Assembly (NCBI GenBank): GCA_947588865.1
Contig: CANPYQ010000040.1
Span: forward strand, 1-10,106
Reading direction: 5' to 3'
Source of the DNA: an uncultured Bacilli bacterium
GTDB lineage: Bacteria; Bacillota_I; Bacilli_A; RF39; UBA660
DNA length: 10,106 nt
In this document: one piece after another, positions 1 through 5,840 of the stretch
Layout: every line of letters starts with the position of its first letter
Numbering within the stretch: the stretch's first letter is position 1
The notes under the pieces: model-generated
Told to the model about the DNA's origin: nothing
Database searches by the model: none
The model's input: only the letters and a program-made list of their open reading frames with translations
Position numbers and translations under genes: made by a program

Positions 1-18
1 CACTTCTTCCTATTATTT

Positions 19-50
19 AGTATACCATGCCCCCCCCCCCTAGCTGTCAA
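19..50 (-). promoter_or_regulatory. Promoter with an 11-G tract in its spacer, probably phase-variable
   Basis: Read on the minus strand, positions 50-45 are a perfect TTGACA -35 box and 24-19 are TATACT, preceded by TGG (27-25), an extended -10. The spacer (44-25) is 20 bp: GCTA, eleven Gs, CATGG. Losing two or three Gs would give 18 or 17 bp, the optimum for the main sigma factor. The predicted start is near position 11-12, and a GGAAG-like ribosome-binding sequence lies at 10-6, so the controlled gene starts just beyond the left edge. Homopolymer tracts between -35 and -10 are known phase-variation switches (Neisseria porA and opc, Bordetella fim). Promoter and tract are seen directly; switching is inferred. 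Confidence 0.72.
30..40. repeat. Mononucleotide run, C11 on plus / G11 on minus
   Basis: Eleven uninterrupted Cs on the plus strand in a sequence that is otherwise about three quarters A+T. No other G/C homopolymer of comparable length occurs in the window. It lies wholly in the spacer of the minus-strand promoter and not in a plausible gene. Such tracts mutate by slipped-strand mispairing, so the length may differ between cells or reads. Confidence 0.95.
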
Positions 51-73
51 GATTTAATAGAAAAATGTATTTA

Positions 74-113
74 TAAAAAATGTAGACAAGTCTTTAAACT
101 TATGCCTACATTT
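74..113 (-). terminator. Rho-independent terminator of the suf operon
   Basis: On the minus strand, 113-106 (AAATGTAG) pairs with 85-78 (CTACATTT). After a two-base GC bulge (105-104), 103-98 (ATAAGT) pairs with 91-86 (ACTTGT, one G-T pair) around a 6-base loop. A run of Ts continues from the 3' arm to position 75. It lies about 30 bases past the sufS stop and upstream of the G-tract promoter, so it separates the suf operon from the off-window gene. Confidence 0.8.
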
Positions 114-143
114 ATCTTACAACTTCATCTATAATCTTGATTT

Positions 144-1337
144 TTAAATTATTTCTTTTATAATATTTGGATTATCTAATACATCAATTAATTTATCTAC
201 TTCTTCTTTTGTATTATAGAAGTACAAACTCATCCTACATGTATTTTTAATTCCTAATTCATCTTTAAGTATTTTAGCACAATGATTGCCAGCTCTTACA
301 CATATGTTATATTTATTTAAATAAATAGCTAAATCCTGTGGGAATATATCTTTAATATTAAAAGTTATAATACTCGATTCACTGCTTTCATTATATATAA
401 TAATATTAGGAACTTTTTTCAATTTTTCAATTGCATATTTTCTTAATTCACTCTCATATTCCTCGATTTTTTTCATTCCAATTTTTGATAAATAATTAAT
501 AATACTTCCGAATCCAATAACTCCAGCTATATTTGGAGTACCAGCCTCAAGCAAATGAGGCATCTCATTGTATTGCTTCTCACCATTAAATTCAAAAGAA
601 GAATTCATTCCTCCGCCAACAATAATTGGTTTTATATCATTTATTAAATCTTCTTTCACATATAAAATTCCAACACCTGTAGGGCCACACATTTTATGGG
701 CTGAAAAGGCTAAAAAATCCATATCTAATTCTTCAACATCAATTTTTATATGTGGAACTGACTGTGCTCCATCTATAATTACCTTTATATCATGTTCATG
801 CGCATAATTTATTATCTCTTTTATTGGTCTTACATCACCTACTACATTTGTCACATGAGCAATACTTATAACTTTAGTATTAGGTGTTATTGCTTTTTTT
901 AAATTTTCTATTGTAAGTTTATGATTTTTATCTAGTTCTATATAGTTTACATTAATACCAATATTATCAGCAAGTTCGAACCAAGGAAGTATATTAGAAG
1001 CATGTTCTGATTTTGTAATTAATACCTCATCATTTTCACTTAATTGATTTTTAAAATATCCAAATATAATTTTATTTAAAGAATCTGTTGCATTATTAGT
1101 AAATACTATTTGGTTTGAATTTTTTGCATTAATGAAATTTTTAACTAAATCTCTTGTACTCTCATATAAAGTATCAACTTTAATACTTATATCATAGTCC
1201 CCTCTGTGTGCATTAGCACTATAATTATCATAATAATCTCGTATAGTATCTCCAAGTATATATGGTTTTAAAGTAGTTGCTCCATTATCAAAATAAATAA
1301 TATTTTTTTTGAGTAAATAAAAATCATCCCTATTCAC
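144..1337 (-). CDS. sufS: SufS-type cysteine desulfurase
   Basis: PLP-dependent enzyme that removes sulfur from L-cysteine, giving alanine and an enzyme persulfide used to build Fe-S clusters; cytosolic, class V aminotransferase fold. Seen in the 397 residues: FDNGATTLKP near the N-terminus (16-25), His112 in SEHASN (expected to stack on PLP), Asp189 in IDGAQSVPH, the Schiff-base Lys215 in SAHK, and catalytic Cys353 in RAGNHCAK, a short loop typical of group II (SufS) enzymes. Length is close to the usual 400-410. The start is GTG (1337-1335), preceded by GGAGG seven bases upstream. That ribosome-binding site lies across the end of sufD, whose stop is only four bases away, so the two are probably translationally coupled. 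It is the last gene before the terminator at 74-113. A SufU or SufE sulfur acceptor would be expected but is not visible here. Confidence 0.95.
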   Translation of the reverse strand: MNRDDFYLLKKNIIYFDNGATTLKPYILGDTIRDYYDNYSANAHRGDYDISIKVDTLYESTRDLVKNFINAKNSNQIVFTNNATDSLNKIIFGYFKNQLSENDEVLITKSEHASNILPWFELADNIGINVNYIELDKNHKLTIENLKKAITPNTKVISIAHVTNVVGDVRPIKEIINYAHEHDIKVIIDGAQSVPHIKIDVEELDMDFLAFSAHKMCGPTGVGILYVKEDLINDIKPIIVGGGMNSSFEFNGEKQYNEMPHLLEAGTPNIAGVIGFGSIINYLSKIGMKKIEEYESELRKYAIEKLKKVPNIIIYNESSESSIITFNIKDIFPQDLAIYLNKYNICVRAGNHCAKILKDELGIKNTCRMSLYFYNTKEEVDKLIDVLDNPNIIKEII

Positions 1338-1341
1338 AAAA

Positions 1342-2142
1342 TCACCTCCAATACTTTTGAATGCTTTTTGTTATTTCATTTAAGATTTTTTTACTATTAA
1401 TATCACTTGTTAAAAAACCAGTAATTAGTAATTTCAATGCGCTATTATAATCAATTCCCCTACTTTGTATATAAAACATTTCTTCATCAGTGAATTTACC
1501 TATAAGTGCTGAATGCGATGCCTCAACATCATTACAATCTATATATAAATTAGGTCTTATTTCACATTTATTATTTGTTAAATTTATTATTTTATTATTT
1601 TGATTAACTATACAATCCCTAATATTTTTAGGAACAAAAGATGATACTTGATAAGTTAATGTCCCCTTACCAATACATACTCCATTATTTTTTACATTAC
1701 TTATAGTATTTGACGAATTGTGATATATATTATAATGATATGTTTCTTTATTACTACATATAGTTTTAAAATTATAATCTATTTTAGAATTTTCGCCTTC
1801 AAGTTTAGCTATTACCATTTCACTAATGGTTTCAATATTTTGAAATTTAAATACATTACAATAACTGTTTTTATCTAAATTATACCTATATTGAATTTTT
1901 CCACTCTTTCCCCTAACTAGAATATTTAAATTAAGGGTAACATTTTCTTTTAATTTAATATCAAAATTTAACTTTGGTTCCTCTTTTAAGTTAATTTCTA
2001 TTTGTAAATCGCATTCTTTTACTATAATAATTTTTATTTCATTAATAGAAAATAAACCTTCTTTTTTGTAATACTCAATATTTATACTATTATCTACATT
2101 TACTTTTTCTAAATTGTCATCATCTATTCTTATTTTATTCAT
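1342..2142 (-). CDS. sufD: Short SufD-like Fe-S cluster assembly protein (SufB/SufD family)
   Basis: Member of the SufB/SufD beta-helix family, which partners the SufC ATPase in the scaffold that assembles Fe-S clusters. The family signature is in the C-terminal part: DVEASHSALIG (205-215), then FTDEEMFYIQSRGI (217-230) and a helical tail. The ASH210 motif resembles the CSHGA motif of SufD more than the EHEA motif of SufB, so I call it SufD-like. At 266 residues it is far shorter than typical SufD (about 430) or SufB (about 465); the N-terminal helical region and part of the beta-helix appear to be missing, although the frame is intact. The middle is Asn/Ile/Lys-rich and weakly conserved by eye. 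Its ATG overlaps the end of sufC by 8 bases, indicating tight coupling. Alternative: a compact SmsB-like member of the same family. Confidence 0.82.
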   Translation of the reverse strand: MNKIRIDDDNLEKVNVDNSINIEYYKKEGLFSINEIKIIIVKECDLQIEINLKEEPKLNFDIKLKENVTLNLNILVRGKSGKIQYRYNLDKNSYCNVFKFQNIETISEMVIAKLEGENSKIDYNFKTICSNKETYHYNIYHNSSNTISNVKNNGVCIGKGTLTYQVSSFVPKNIRDCIVNQNNKIINLTNNKCEIRPNLYIDCNDVEASHSALIGKFTDEEMFYIQSRGIDYNSALKLLITGFLTSDINSKKILNEITKSIQKYWR

Positions 2143-2926
2143 GATTTATTTTTTCCTTTATAACACATTCACCAGTAGAATTAAAATTTTTTTCAACTAG
2201 AGCATTAAATCCATTTTTCTCTATTTCCTGCACTAAAGTATAATCACCTGTTTTTATTATTTTACCATCACTTATTATATGAACATGAGTTGGTTTTATA
2301 TAGTCAAGCAAACGTTGATAATGAGTTACTAATAAAATACCTGGATTATTACTTTTGTAGTAATCATATATAGCTTCACCTACTATTTTCAAACTATCTA
2401 CATCAAGTCCAGAGTCTATTTCATCTAACATTATCATAGTTGGCTTTAACATATACATTTGGAGTATTTCATTTTTTTTCCTTTCTCCACCACTAAATCC
2501 CTGATTTATTCCACGATGTATCATATCTTTTTTCATTTTTAATCTATCAACAGTTTCATCCATCTTTTTTATAAAATCAAATAATTTAAAATTTTCTTTT
2601 TCTCTTATACTTAAGGCAGTCCTTAAAAAATCAGCATTACTAACACCTTCTATTTCCATAGGTAGTTGCATTCCTAAAAAAATACCAAGTCTACTTCTTT
2701 CATCTACATTTAAACTATTTAACAAAATATCATTATAATAAATGCAACCCTCAGTTATTTTATAATTAGTATCCCCCATTATAACTTTTGTTAAAGTGCT
2801 TTTACCTATTCCATTTGGTCCCATCAAAACATGAATTTCACCACTATGTATAATTAAATTAAAATTTTTTAATATTGTTTTATTTTCTATTGTTACTGTT
2901 AAATTATCTATTTTTAATGTATTCAT
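2135..2926 (-). CDS. sufC: SufC Fe-S assembly ABC-type ATPase
   Basis: ATPase subunit of the SUF scaffold; a soluble ABC protein that drives conformational change of SufB/SufD during cluster assembly and is not a transporter. Seen in 263 residues: Walker A GPNGIGKST (36-44), Q-loop Gln87 in FLGMQLPMEIEGVSN, a region typical of SufC (compare FQYPVEIPGV), ABC signature FSGGERKK (144-151), Walker B TMIMLDEIDSGLD (163-175) and H-loop His202 in LVTHYQRLLDYI. The full motif set and normal length indicate an active enzyme. The ATG is preceded by a GAGGAGA ribosome-binding sequence. It is the first gene of the sufC-sufD-sufS operon, with a TATAAT box about 20 bases upstream of the start codon. Confidence 0.95.
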   Translation of the reverse strand: MNTLKIDNLTVTIENKTILKNFNLIIHSGEIHVLMGPNGIGKSTLTKVIMGDTNYKITEGCIYYNDILLNSLNVDERSRLGIFLGMQLPMEIEGVSNADFLRTALSIREKENFKLFDFIKKMDETVDRLKMKKDMIHRGINQGFSGGERKKNEILQMYMLKPTMIMLDEIDSGLDVDSLKIVGEAIYDYYKSNNPGILLVTHYQRLLDYIKPTHVHIISDGKIIKTGDYTLVQEIEKNGFNALVEKNFNSTGECVIKEKINHE

Positions 2927-2945
2927 AGTTCCATCTCCTCTATCA

Positions 2946-2974
2946 ATTATACTAAATAATATATAAAAAATAAA
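2946..2974 (-). promoter_or_regulatory. Promoter of the sufCDS operon
   Basis: On the minus strand, 2951-2946 is a perfect TATAAT. A -35 box at the normal 17-bp distance (2974-2969, TTTATT) is weak, and the sequence upstream is almost pure A/T. The predicted start is about 15 bases before the sufC ATG, giving a short leader that holds only the ribosome-binding site. I saw no clear operator palindrome of the IscR or Fur type. Confidence 0.55.
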
Positions 2975-3042
2975 GAATTAATTTTATTTGTTTAAATTTT
3001 ATTATTATTAACATAATATCATGAATATTCGCAGTATTCACA

Positions 3043-3070
3043 ATAAAAAGAACTTTTTTGTTCTTTTTAT
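3043..3070 (-). terminator. Hairpin terminator after the 296-residue gene
   Basis: Perfect 11-bp inverted repeat, 3043-3053 (ATAAAAAGAAC) against 3060-3070 (GTTCTTTTTAT), with a 6-base loop. The gene's TAA (3069-3067) lies inside the 5' arm as transcribed. The U-rich stretch belongs to the 3' arm itself, so the effective stem is short (AAAGAAC/GTTCTTT). Confidence 0.55.
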
Positions 3071-3957
3071 CTTTTTTTATATACTAAATTTTTATTTGAC
3101 TTTGGTGGCCTTATTTCATTCATTTGTCTGCAAAATTCTATCTCTGCCCAAATTTTTTCAGCTATTTTTTCGTTTATACATAATTTTAATATATCTTCAT
3201 ATGAATAATCAAATAAGTAATAAGGGCTTAAAAAATATTCACTATCTTCACTTATTCCTTCATCATTTATAATTCTTATTTCAAAAGCATTTAAATGATT
3301 TATCCAATCTTCATCATCATAATAAAAATCATAAACAAGTTTTCTTTTTTCTTCTATAGACCAATTTGGATTTTTTAAAATTTGATACCTAATATCAAAA
3401 TATCCATTACCATGTGTTTGACTTAAACAAAATATGTTATTTATATAATCAAAATATTGGCCTATTAATTTTTTATCTTTTTTATCAATTGTTTTTCCTG
3501 ATTTAATATATTTAATTATTTCCTTATAATTATTATTTTTAAAATATTCTTGTTCTAATTTTTCATATTTAATTGTTCCTTTCTTATTCATCGCCTCATT
3601 AACTGCAAACTTTTTTTGTTTTTCAGTTAATTTAAGATTATGATTGAATAAAGAAATTAAAAGATATGAAACTCTTTCAGAAGAGTTGTTATCAAGTACT
3701 GTTCTAGCTACATCTACATTTGAATAAATGAGTTCTATCAATTCTTGATATATATCCTTATCAACATTATCAAAATCTAGTAAAATTCTTTCACAAATAG
3801 TAAGACCACTTACCATATCATGATTTACTTTTTTTATTGCTTCTTTCAAAATTATAGAATTTCTTTTTATAGATTCCCATAAGTATTTTGCTTCATAAAA
3901 ATTTTTTTCTACATATATTGTTTTATATAATTCATGATCTAAATTTTCTATCATCAT
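3067..3957 (-). CDS. Hypothetical protein, 296 residues, helix-rich
   Basis: I do not recognise this protein. It is probably cytosolic: no signal peptide, no membrane segment, rich in Lys, Glu, Asn, Ile and Tyr. The first 120 residues look like a run of short amphipathic helices (for example 70-118), possibly a helical-repeat solenoid. Residues 128-165 are highly charged. The C-terminal half has aromatic clusters, including LKNPNWSIEEKRKLVYDFYY (194-213) and FLSPYYLFDYSYEDILKLC (242-260), which look like a folded domain. Only three Cys, at 55, 177 and 259, plus one at 276, with no metal-site pattern. Two ATG codons lie in tandem (3957 and 3954); a strong GGGAGG precedes them by 5 or 8 bases, so the second may be used. 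It is a single-gene unit with its own promoter and terminator. Reality of the gene is well supported; function unknown. Confidence 0.8.
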   Translation of the reverse strand: MMIENLDHELYKTIYVEKNFYEAKYLWESIKRNSIILKEAIKKVNHDMVSGLTICERILLDFDNVDKDIYQELIELIYSNVDVARTVLDNNSSERVSYLLISLFNHNLKLTEKQKKFAVNEAMNKKGTIKYEKLEQEYFKNNNYKEIIKYIKSGKTIDKKDKKLIGQYFDYINNIFCLSQTHGNGYFDIRYQILKNPNWSIEEKRKLVYDFYYDDEDWINHLNAFEIRIINDEGISEDSEYFLSPYYLFDYSYEDILKLCINEKIAEKIWAEIEFCRQMNEIRPPKSNKNLVYKKR

Positions 3958-3977
3958 AAAGTCCTCCCAAGTTCAAC

Positions 3978-4006
3978 ATTATACAATATAATTAATATAA
4001 TTGCAA
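3978..4006 (-). promoter_or_regulatory. Promoter of the 296-residue gene
   Basis: Minus strand: -35 TTGCAA (4006-4001), exactly 17 bp, then a perfect TATAAT (3983-3978). The predicted start is near 3971, followed by the GGGAGG ribosome-binding site and the tandem ATGs. It points away from the HIT-gene promoter at 4051-4079, so this intergenic region is divergent. Confidence 0.65.
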
Positions 4007-4050
4007 TAGCTTTTTTATTACCTTATATTATATGTATATTCTTTTATATA

Positions 4051-4079
4051 ATGACAAATATAAAAATATCTGATAAAAT
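4051..4079 (+). promoter_or_regulatory. Promoter of the HIT-family gene
   Basis: ATGACA (4051-4056), 17 bp, TAAAAT (4074-4079); each box differs from consensus by one base. The predicted start is near 4086, just before an AAGGAG at 4091-4096. An alternative -10 is TATAAT at 4047-4052, without a good -35. Confidence 0.55.
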
Positions 4080-4090
4080 AATATTATAGA

Positions 4091-4142
4091 AAGGAGAATC
4101 TAATATAGTGATTAATAAAAAAATCACATAATTAGATTATAC
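4091..4142 (+). promoter_or_regulatory. Structured leader: ribosome-binding site and 17-nt-arm hairpin before the HIT gene
   Basis: AAGGAG (4091-4096) directly abuts an inverted repeat. Arm 4097-4113 pairs with 4122-4138: 8 bp, a symmetric ATA/ATA internal loop, 6 bp, and an 8-base A-rich loop. No T-run follows, so it is not an ordinary terminator. The hairpin separates the only good Shine-Dalgarno from the gene start. Folding it would bring AAGGAG within 4 bases of a GTG (4143) and 13 of the ATG (4152). GTGATTAATA occurs twice, at 4108-4117 and 4143-4152; the first copy opens a 7-codon frame (MINKKIT, 4108-4131) 11 bases after AAGGAG. A translational control function is inferred. Confidence 0.5.
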
Positions 4143-4151
4143 GTGATTAAT

Positions 4152-4550
4152 ATGGATTGTATATTTTGTAAAATTGTAAATGGTGAAATACCTAGTTATA
4201 AATTTTATGAAAACGATAAAATAATAGCCTTTTTAGATATTAATCCAGATTGTGATGGACATACACTTATTATACCTAAAAAGCATTTTACTGATTTAGA
4301 TGATATTGATATTGATACTTTAAAGTGTATTAATGAATCTGCAAAAGAAATAAAAAAAATATTAGAAAAAAAATTAGGATGCGCTGGAATGTCCCTAATT
4401 CAAAATAATGGCAGTGTACAAGAAATAAAACACTACCATCTACATATAAAACCGTATTATAAAAATAAAAAATCTATAGAGATGATTAAATATCCTGAAT
4501 TCATTAATGATCCAAAAGATATATATGATAAATTAAAGTCATCAAAATGA
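4152..4550 (+). CDS. HIT-family nucleotide hydrolase/transferase
   Basis: Histidine-triad protein, a cytosolic enzyme of the HINT/Fhit superfamily that typically hydrolyses adenosine nucleotide derivatives. From the ATG it has 132 residues, the usual small HIT length. It opens MDCIFCKIVNGEIPS, as most HIT proteins do; Cys3 and Cys6 with later His may bind zinc. GHTLIIPKKH follows, and the triad is HYHLHIKP (first His at residue 94), with the middle His as the predicted nucleophile. The usual GQ before the triad is altered to VQEI. The start could instead be an in-frame GTG at 4143, adding MIN; neither has an adjacent ribosome-binding site because a hairpin intervenes. It is the only plus-strand gene here, converging with the trmD operon. 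The natural substrate cannot be read from the sequence. Confidence 0.92.
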   Translation: MDCIFCKIVNGEIPSYKFYENDKIIAFLDINPDCDGHTLIIPKKHFTDLDDIDIDTLKCINESAKEIKKILEKKLGCAGMSLIQNNGSVQEIKHYHLHIKPYYKNKKSIEMIKYPEFINDPKDIYDKLKSSK

Positions 4551-4629
4551 TAATTTTTGCAAAAAGAAAGTTAGATAGAATTTTTTTATTTAAATTTTAT
4601 TGAAATCTTTTTGTTTTTTTATATACTTG

Positions 4630-4702
4630 AATAAAAAAAATAAGCATATATGAAATTGTAAGATGAAAGTGTATACTTTTATTAACAAATTCATATATAC
4701 TT
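4630..4702 (-). terminator. Terminator of the trmH-rimM-trmD operon
   Basis: Minus strand: 18-base arms 4702-4685 and 4659-4642 match at 16 positions, around a 25-base loop, and are followed at once by ATTTTTTTTATT (from 4641). It lies just past the stop of the 151-residue gene. The long loop is unusual for an intrinsic terminator, and it contains a smaller near-palindrome around GTATAC (4671-4676). I found no separate convincing terminator for the convergent HIT gene in 4551-4641, which is A/T-rich with several T runs. Confidence 0.6.
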
Positions 4703-4711
4703 ACATTAATT

Positions 4712-5167
4712 TTACCTTATTCTATGCGAAACTATTTCATCATTATAATTATATTGATTAATATTAATTAACTTTGAATTCAATTCATACTCTAATAATA
4801 ATATTTTCTTTAATAATATATTATAATATTTTTCATCAAGATATTTTTTATATTTATACTTAACTATATTTTTATATCTACTTAAATCATTTAAAGCTTC
4901 CCTTAATGAATCATTACTAGAACTATCATCACTATCTATAAAATTAATTATTAATTCTAAATATAAATCAAGTTTCTTTTTTATTTTCTTTTTTAATACT
5001 TTTTCTATCATTGAAGGTTTTATTATAACCATTTTATTAACAGTGATTCCATCATACTTAACATTATTTTTGGGTAAAAAATTATATCCTTTCAATTTGT
5101 CATAATCTATATAAACAATTTCTTTGTTATTTCCTTTTTTATATATATAATAATGTTTTTCTGCCAT
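4712..5167 (-). CDS. Hypothetical protein, 151 residues, basic N-terminus and helical C-terminus
   Basis: I do not recognise the family. Residues 1-55 look like a small beta-rich module (YYIYKK, IVYIDYDKLKGY, VNKMVIIKP). A strongly basic stretch follows (KKKIKKK, 59-65), then an Asp/Ser linker (78-87). Residues 88-132 look like a two-helix hairpin with regularly spaced Leu/Tyr (LREALNDLSRYKNIV, YKKYLDEKYYNILLKKILL). The basic patch would suit nucleic-acid contact, but that is inference only. No membrane segment, signal peptide or Cys. It starts four bases after the trmD stop, with a weak AAGAGATGA ribosome-binding sequence inside the trmD end, so it is co-transcribed and probably coupled to TrmD. 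It is the last gene before the terminator. Its position suggests a translation-related role, without direct proof. Confidence 0.8.
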   Translation of the reverse strand: MAEKHYYIYKKGNNKEIVYIDYDKLKGYNFLPKNNVKYDGITVNKMVIIKPSMIEKVLKKKIKKKLDLYLELIINFIDSDDSSSNDSLREALNDLSRYKNIVKYKYKKYLDEKYYNILLKKILLLEYELNSKLININQYNYNDEIVSHRIR

Positions 5168-5171
5168 AAAA

Positions 5172-5840
5172 TCATCTCTTTTCTAATAAATCTGGTCTTC
5201 TTTCTTTAGTCCTTTTAATTTGCTCTTCCAATCTCCATTTTTCTATATTTGCATGATGTCCTGATAATAAAATATCTGGGACTTTCATACCTCTAAAATC
5301 CGATGGATGAGTATATTCAGGATAATCTAATAAATTATTATTAAATGAATCATTTAGGTGTGAATCTTCTTTTATTACTCCATCTATTAATCTAATTATG
5401 CTATCGCTAACTACCATGGCTGGTATTTCTCCCCCTGTAAGAACATAATCACCTATACTTATTTCAATATCTACTATATTTCTTATTCTTTCATCAAATC
5501 CTTCGTAATGTCCACATATAATAATTAAATGTTTATAATTAGAAAACTTGTAAGCCATATTTTGATTATATTTTTCCCCTTGCGGAGTCATTAAGATAAC
5601 TTTACAATCATCCGTTCTTAAGTCATCTACTGCATCAAAAATTGGCTGTGGCATCAACACCATTCCAGCTCCACCACCATATCCATAATCATCTACTTTT
5701 TTATGTGGATCTTTAGAATAATATCTAATATTATGTATATTTATTTCTACTAATTTTTTAGAAATTGCCCTTTTAATAATTGATTCATTTAAAAATCCAT
5801 CAAACATATTTGGAAAAAGTGTCAAAATATCAATTTTCAT
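5172..5840 (-). CDS. trmD: tRNA (guanine37-N1)-methyltransferase TrmD
   Basis: Uses S-adenosylmethionine to methylate N1 of G37, next to the anticodon, of tRNAs reading CNN-type codons, preventing +1 frameshifts. SPOUT family, trefoil-knot fold, active as a dimer. Seen in 222 residues: N-terminal MKIDILTLFPNMF, DDYGYGGGAGMV (50-61), MTPQG (84-88), knot motifs CGHYEGFDERI (109-119) and SIGDYVLTGGE (128-138), DYPEYTHPSDFRG (172-184) and the C-terminal LLSGHHANIEKWR (191-203). All landmarks of the family are present and length is normal (220-260). The ATG overlaps the end of rimM by 11 bases, with AGAGGG about nine bases upstream inside rimM. The neighbours rpsP and rplS, usual in many bacteria, are not here. 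Confidence 0.97.
   Translation of the reverse strand: MKIDILTLFPNMFDGFLNESIIKRAISKKLVEINIHNIRYYSKDPHKKVDDYGYGGGAGMVLMPQPIFDAVDDLRTDDCKVILMTPQGEKYNQNMAYKFSNYKHLIIICGHYEGFDERIRNIVDIEISIGDYVLTGGEIPAMVVSDSIIRLIDGVIKEDSHLNDSFNNNLLDYPEYTHPSDFRGMKVPDILLSGHHANIEKWRLEEQIKRTKERRPDLLEKR

Noticed and set aside
28..43. Plus-strand ATG followed by the C run and TAG, or the C run as a coding-phase switch
   Set aside because: The frame is only a few proline codons, has no ribosome-binding site, and the tract sits precisely between minus-strand promoter boxes; a promoter role explains it better.
568..807. Plus-strand open frame of 79 codons opposite sufS
   Set aside because: It lies wholly antisense to the conserved catalytic core of sufS, without a ribosome-binding site or recognisable domain.
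3022..3040. Inverted repeat TGAATA...TATTCA near the suf promoter, as an operator
   Set aside because: Only six-base A/T-rich arms, about 70 bases from the -10 box and next to the other gene's terminator; likely chance.
3021..3272. Plus-strand open frame of 83 codons with hydrophobic residues
   Set aside because: It runs through the terminator and antisense to the 296-residue gene; the Phe/Leu richness is what AT-rich antisense DNA yields.
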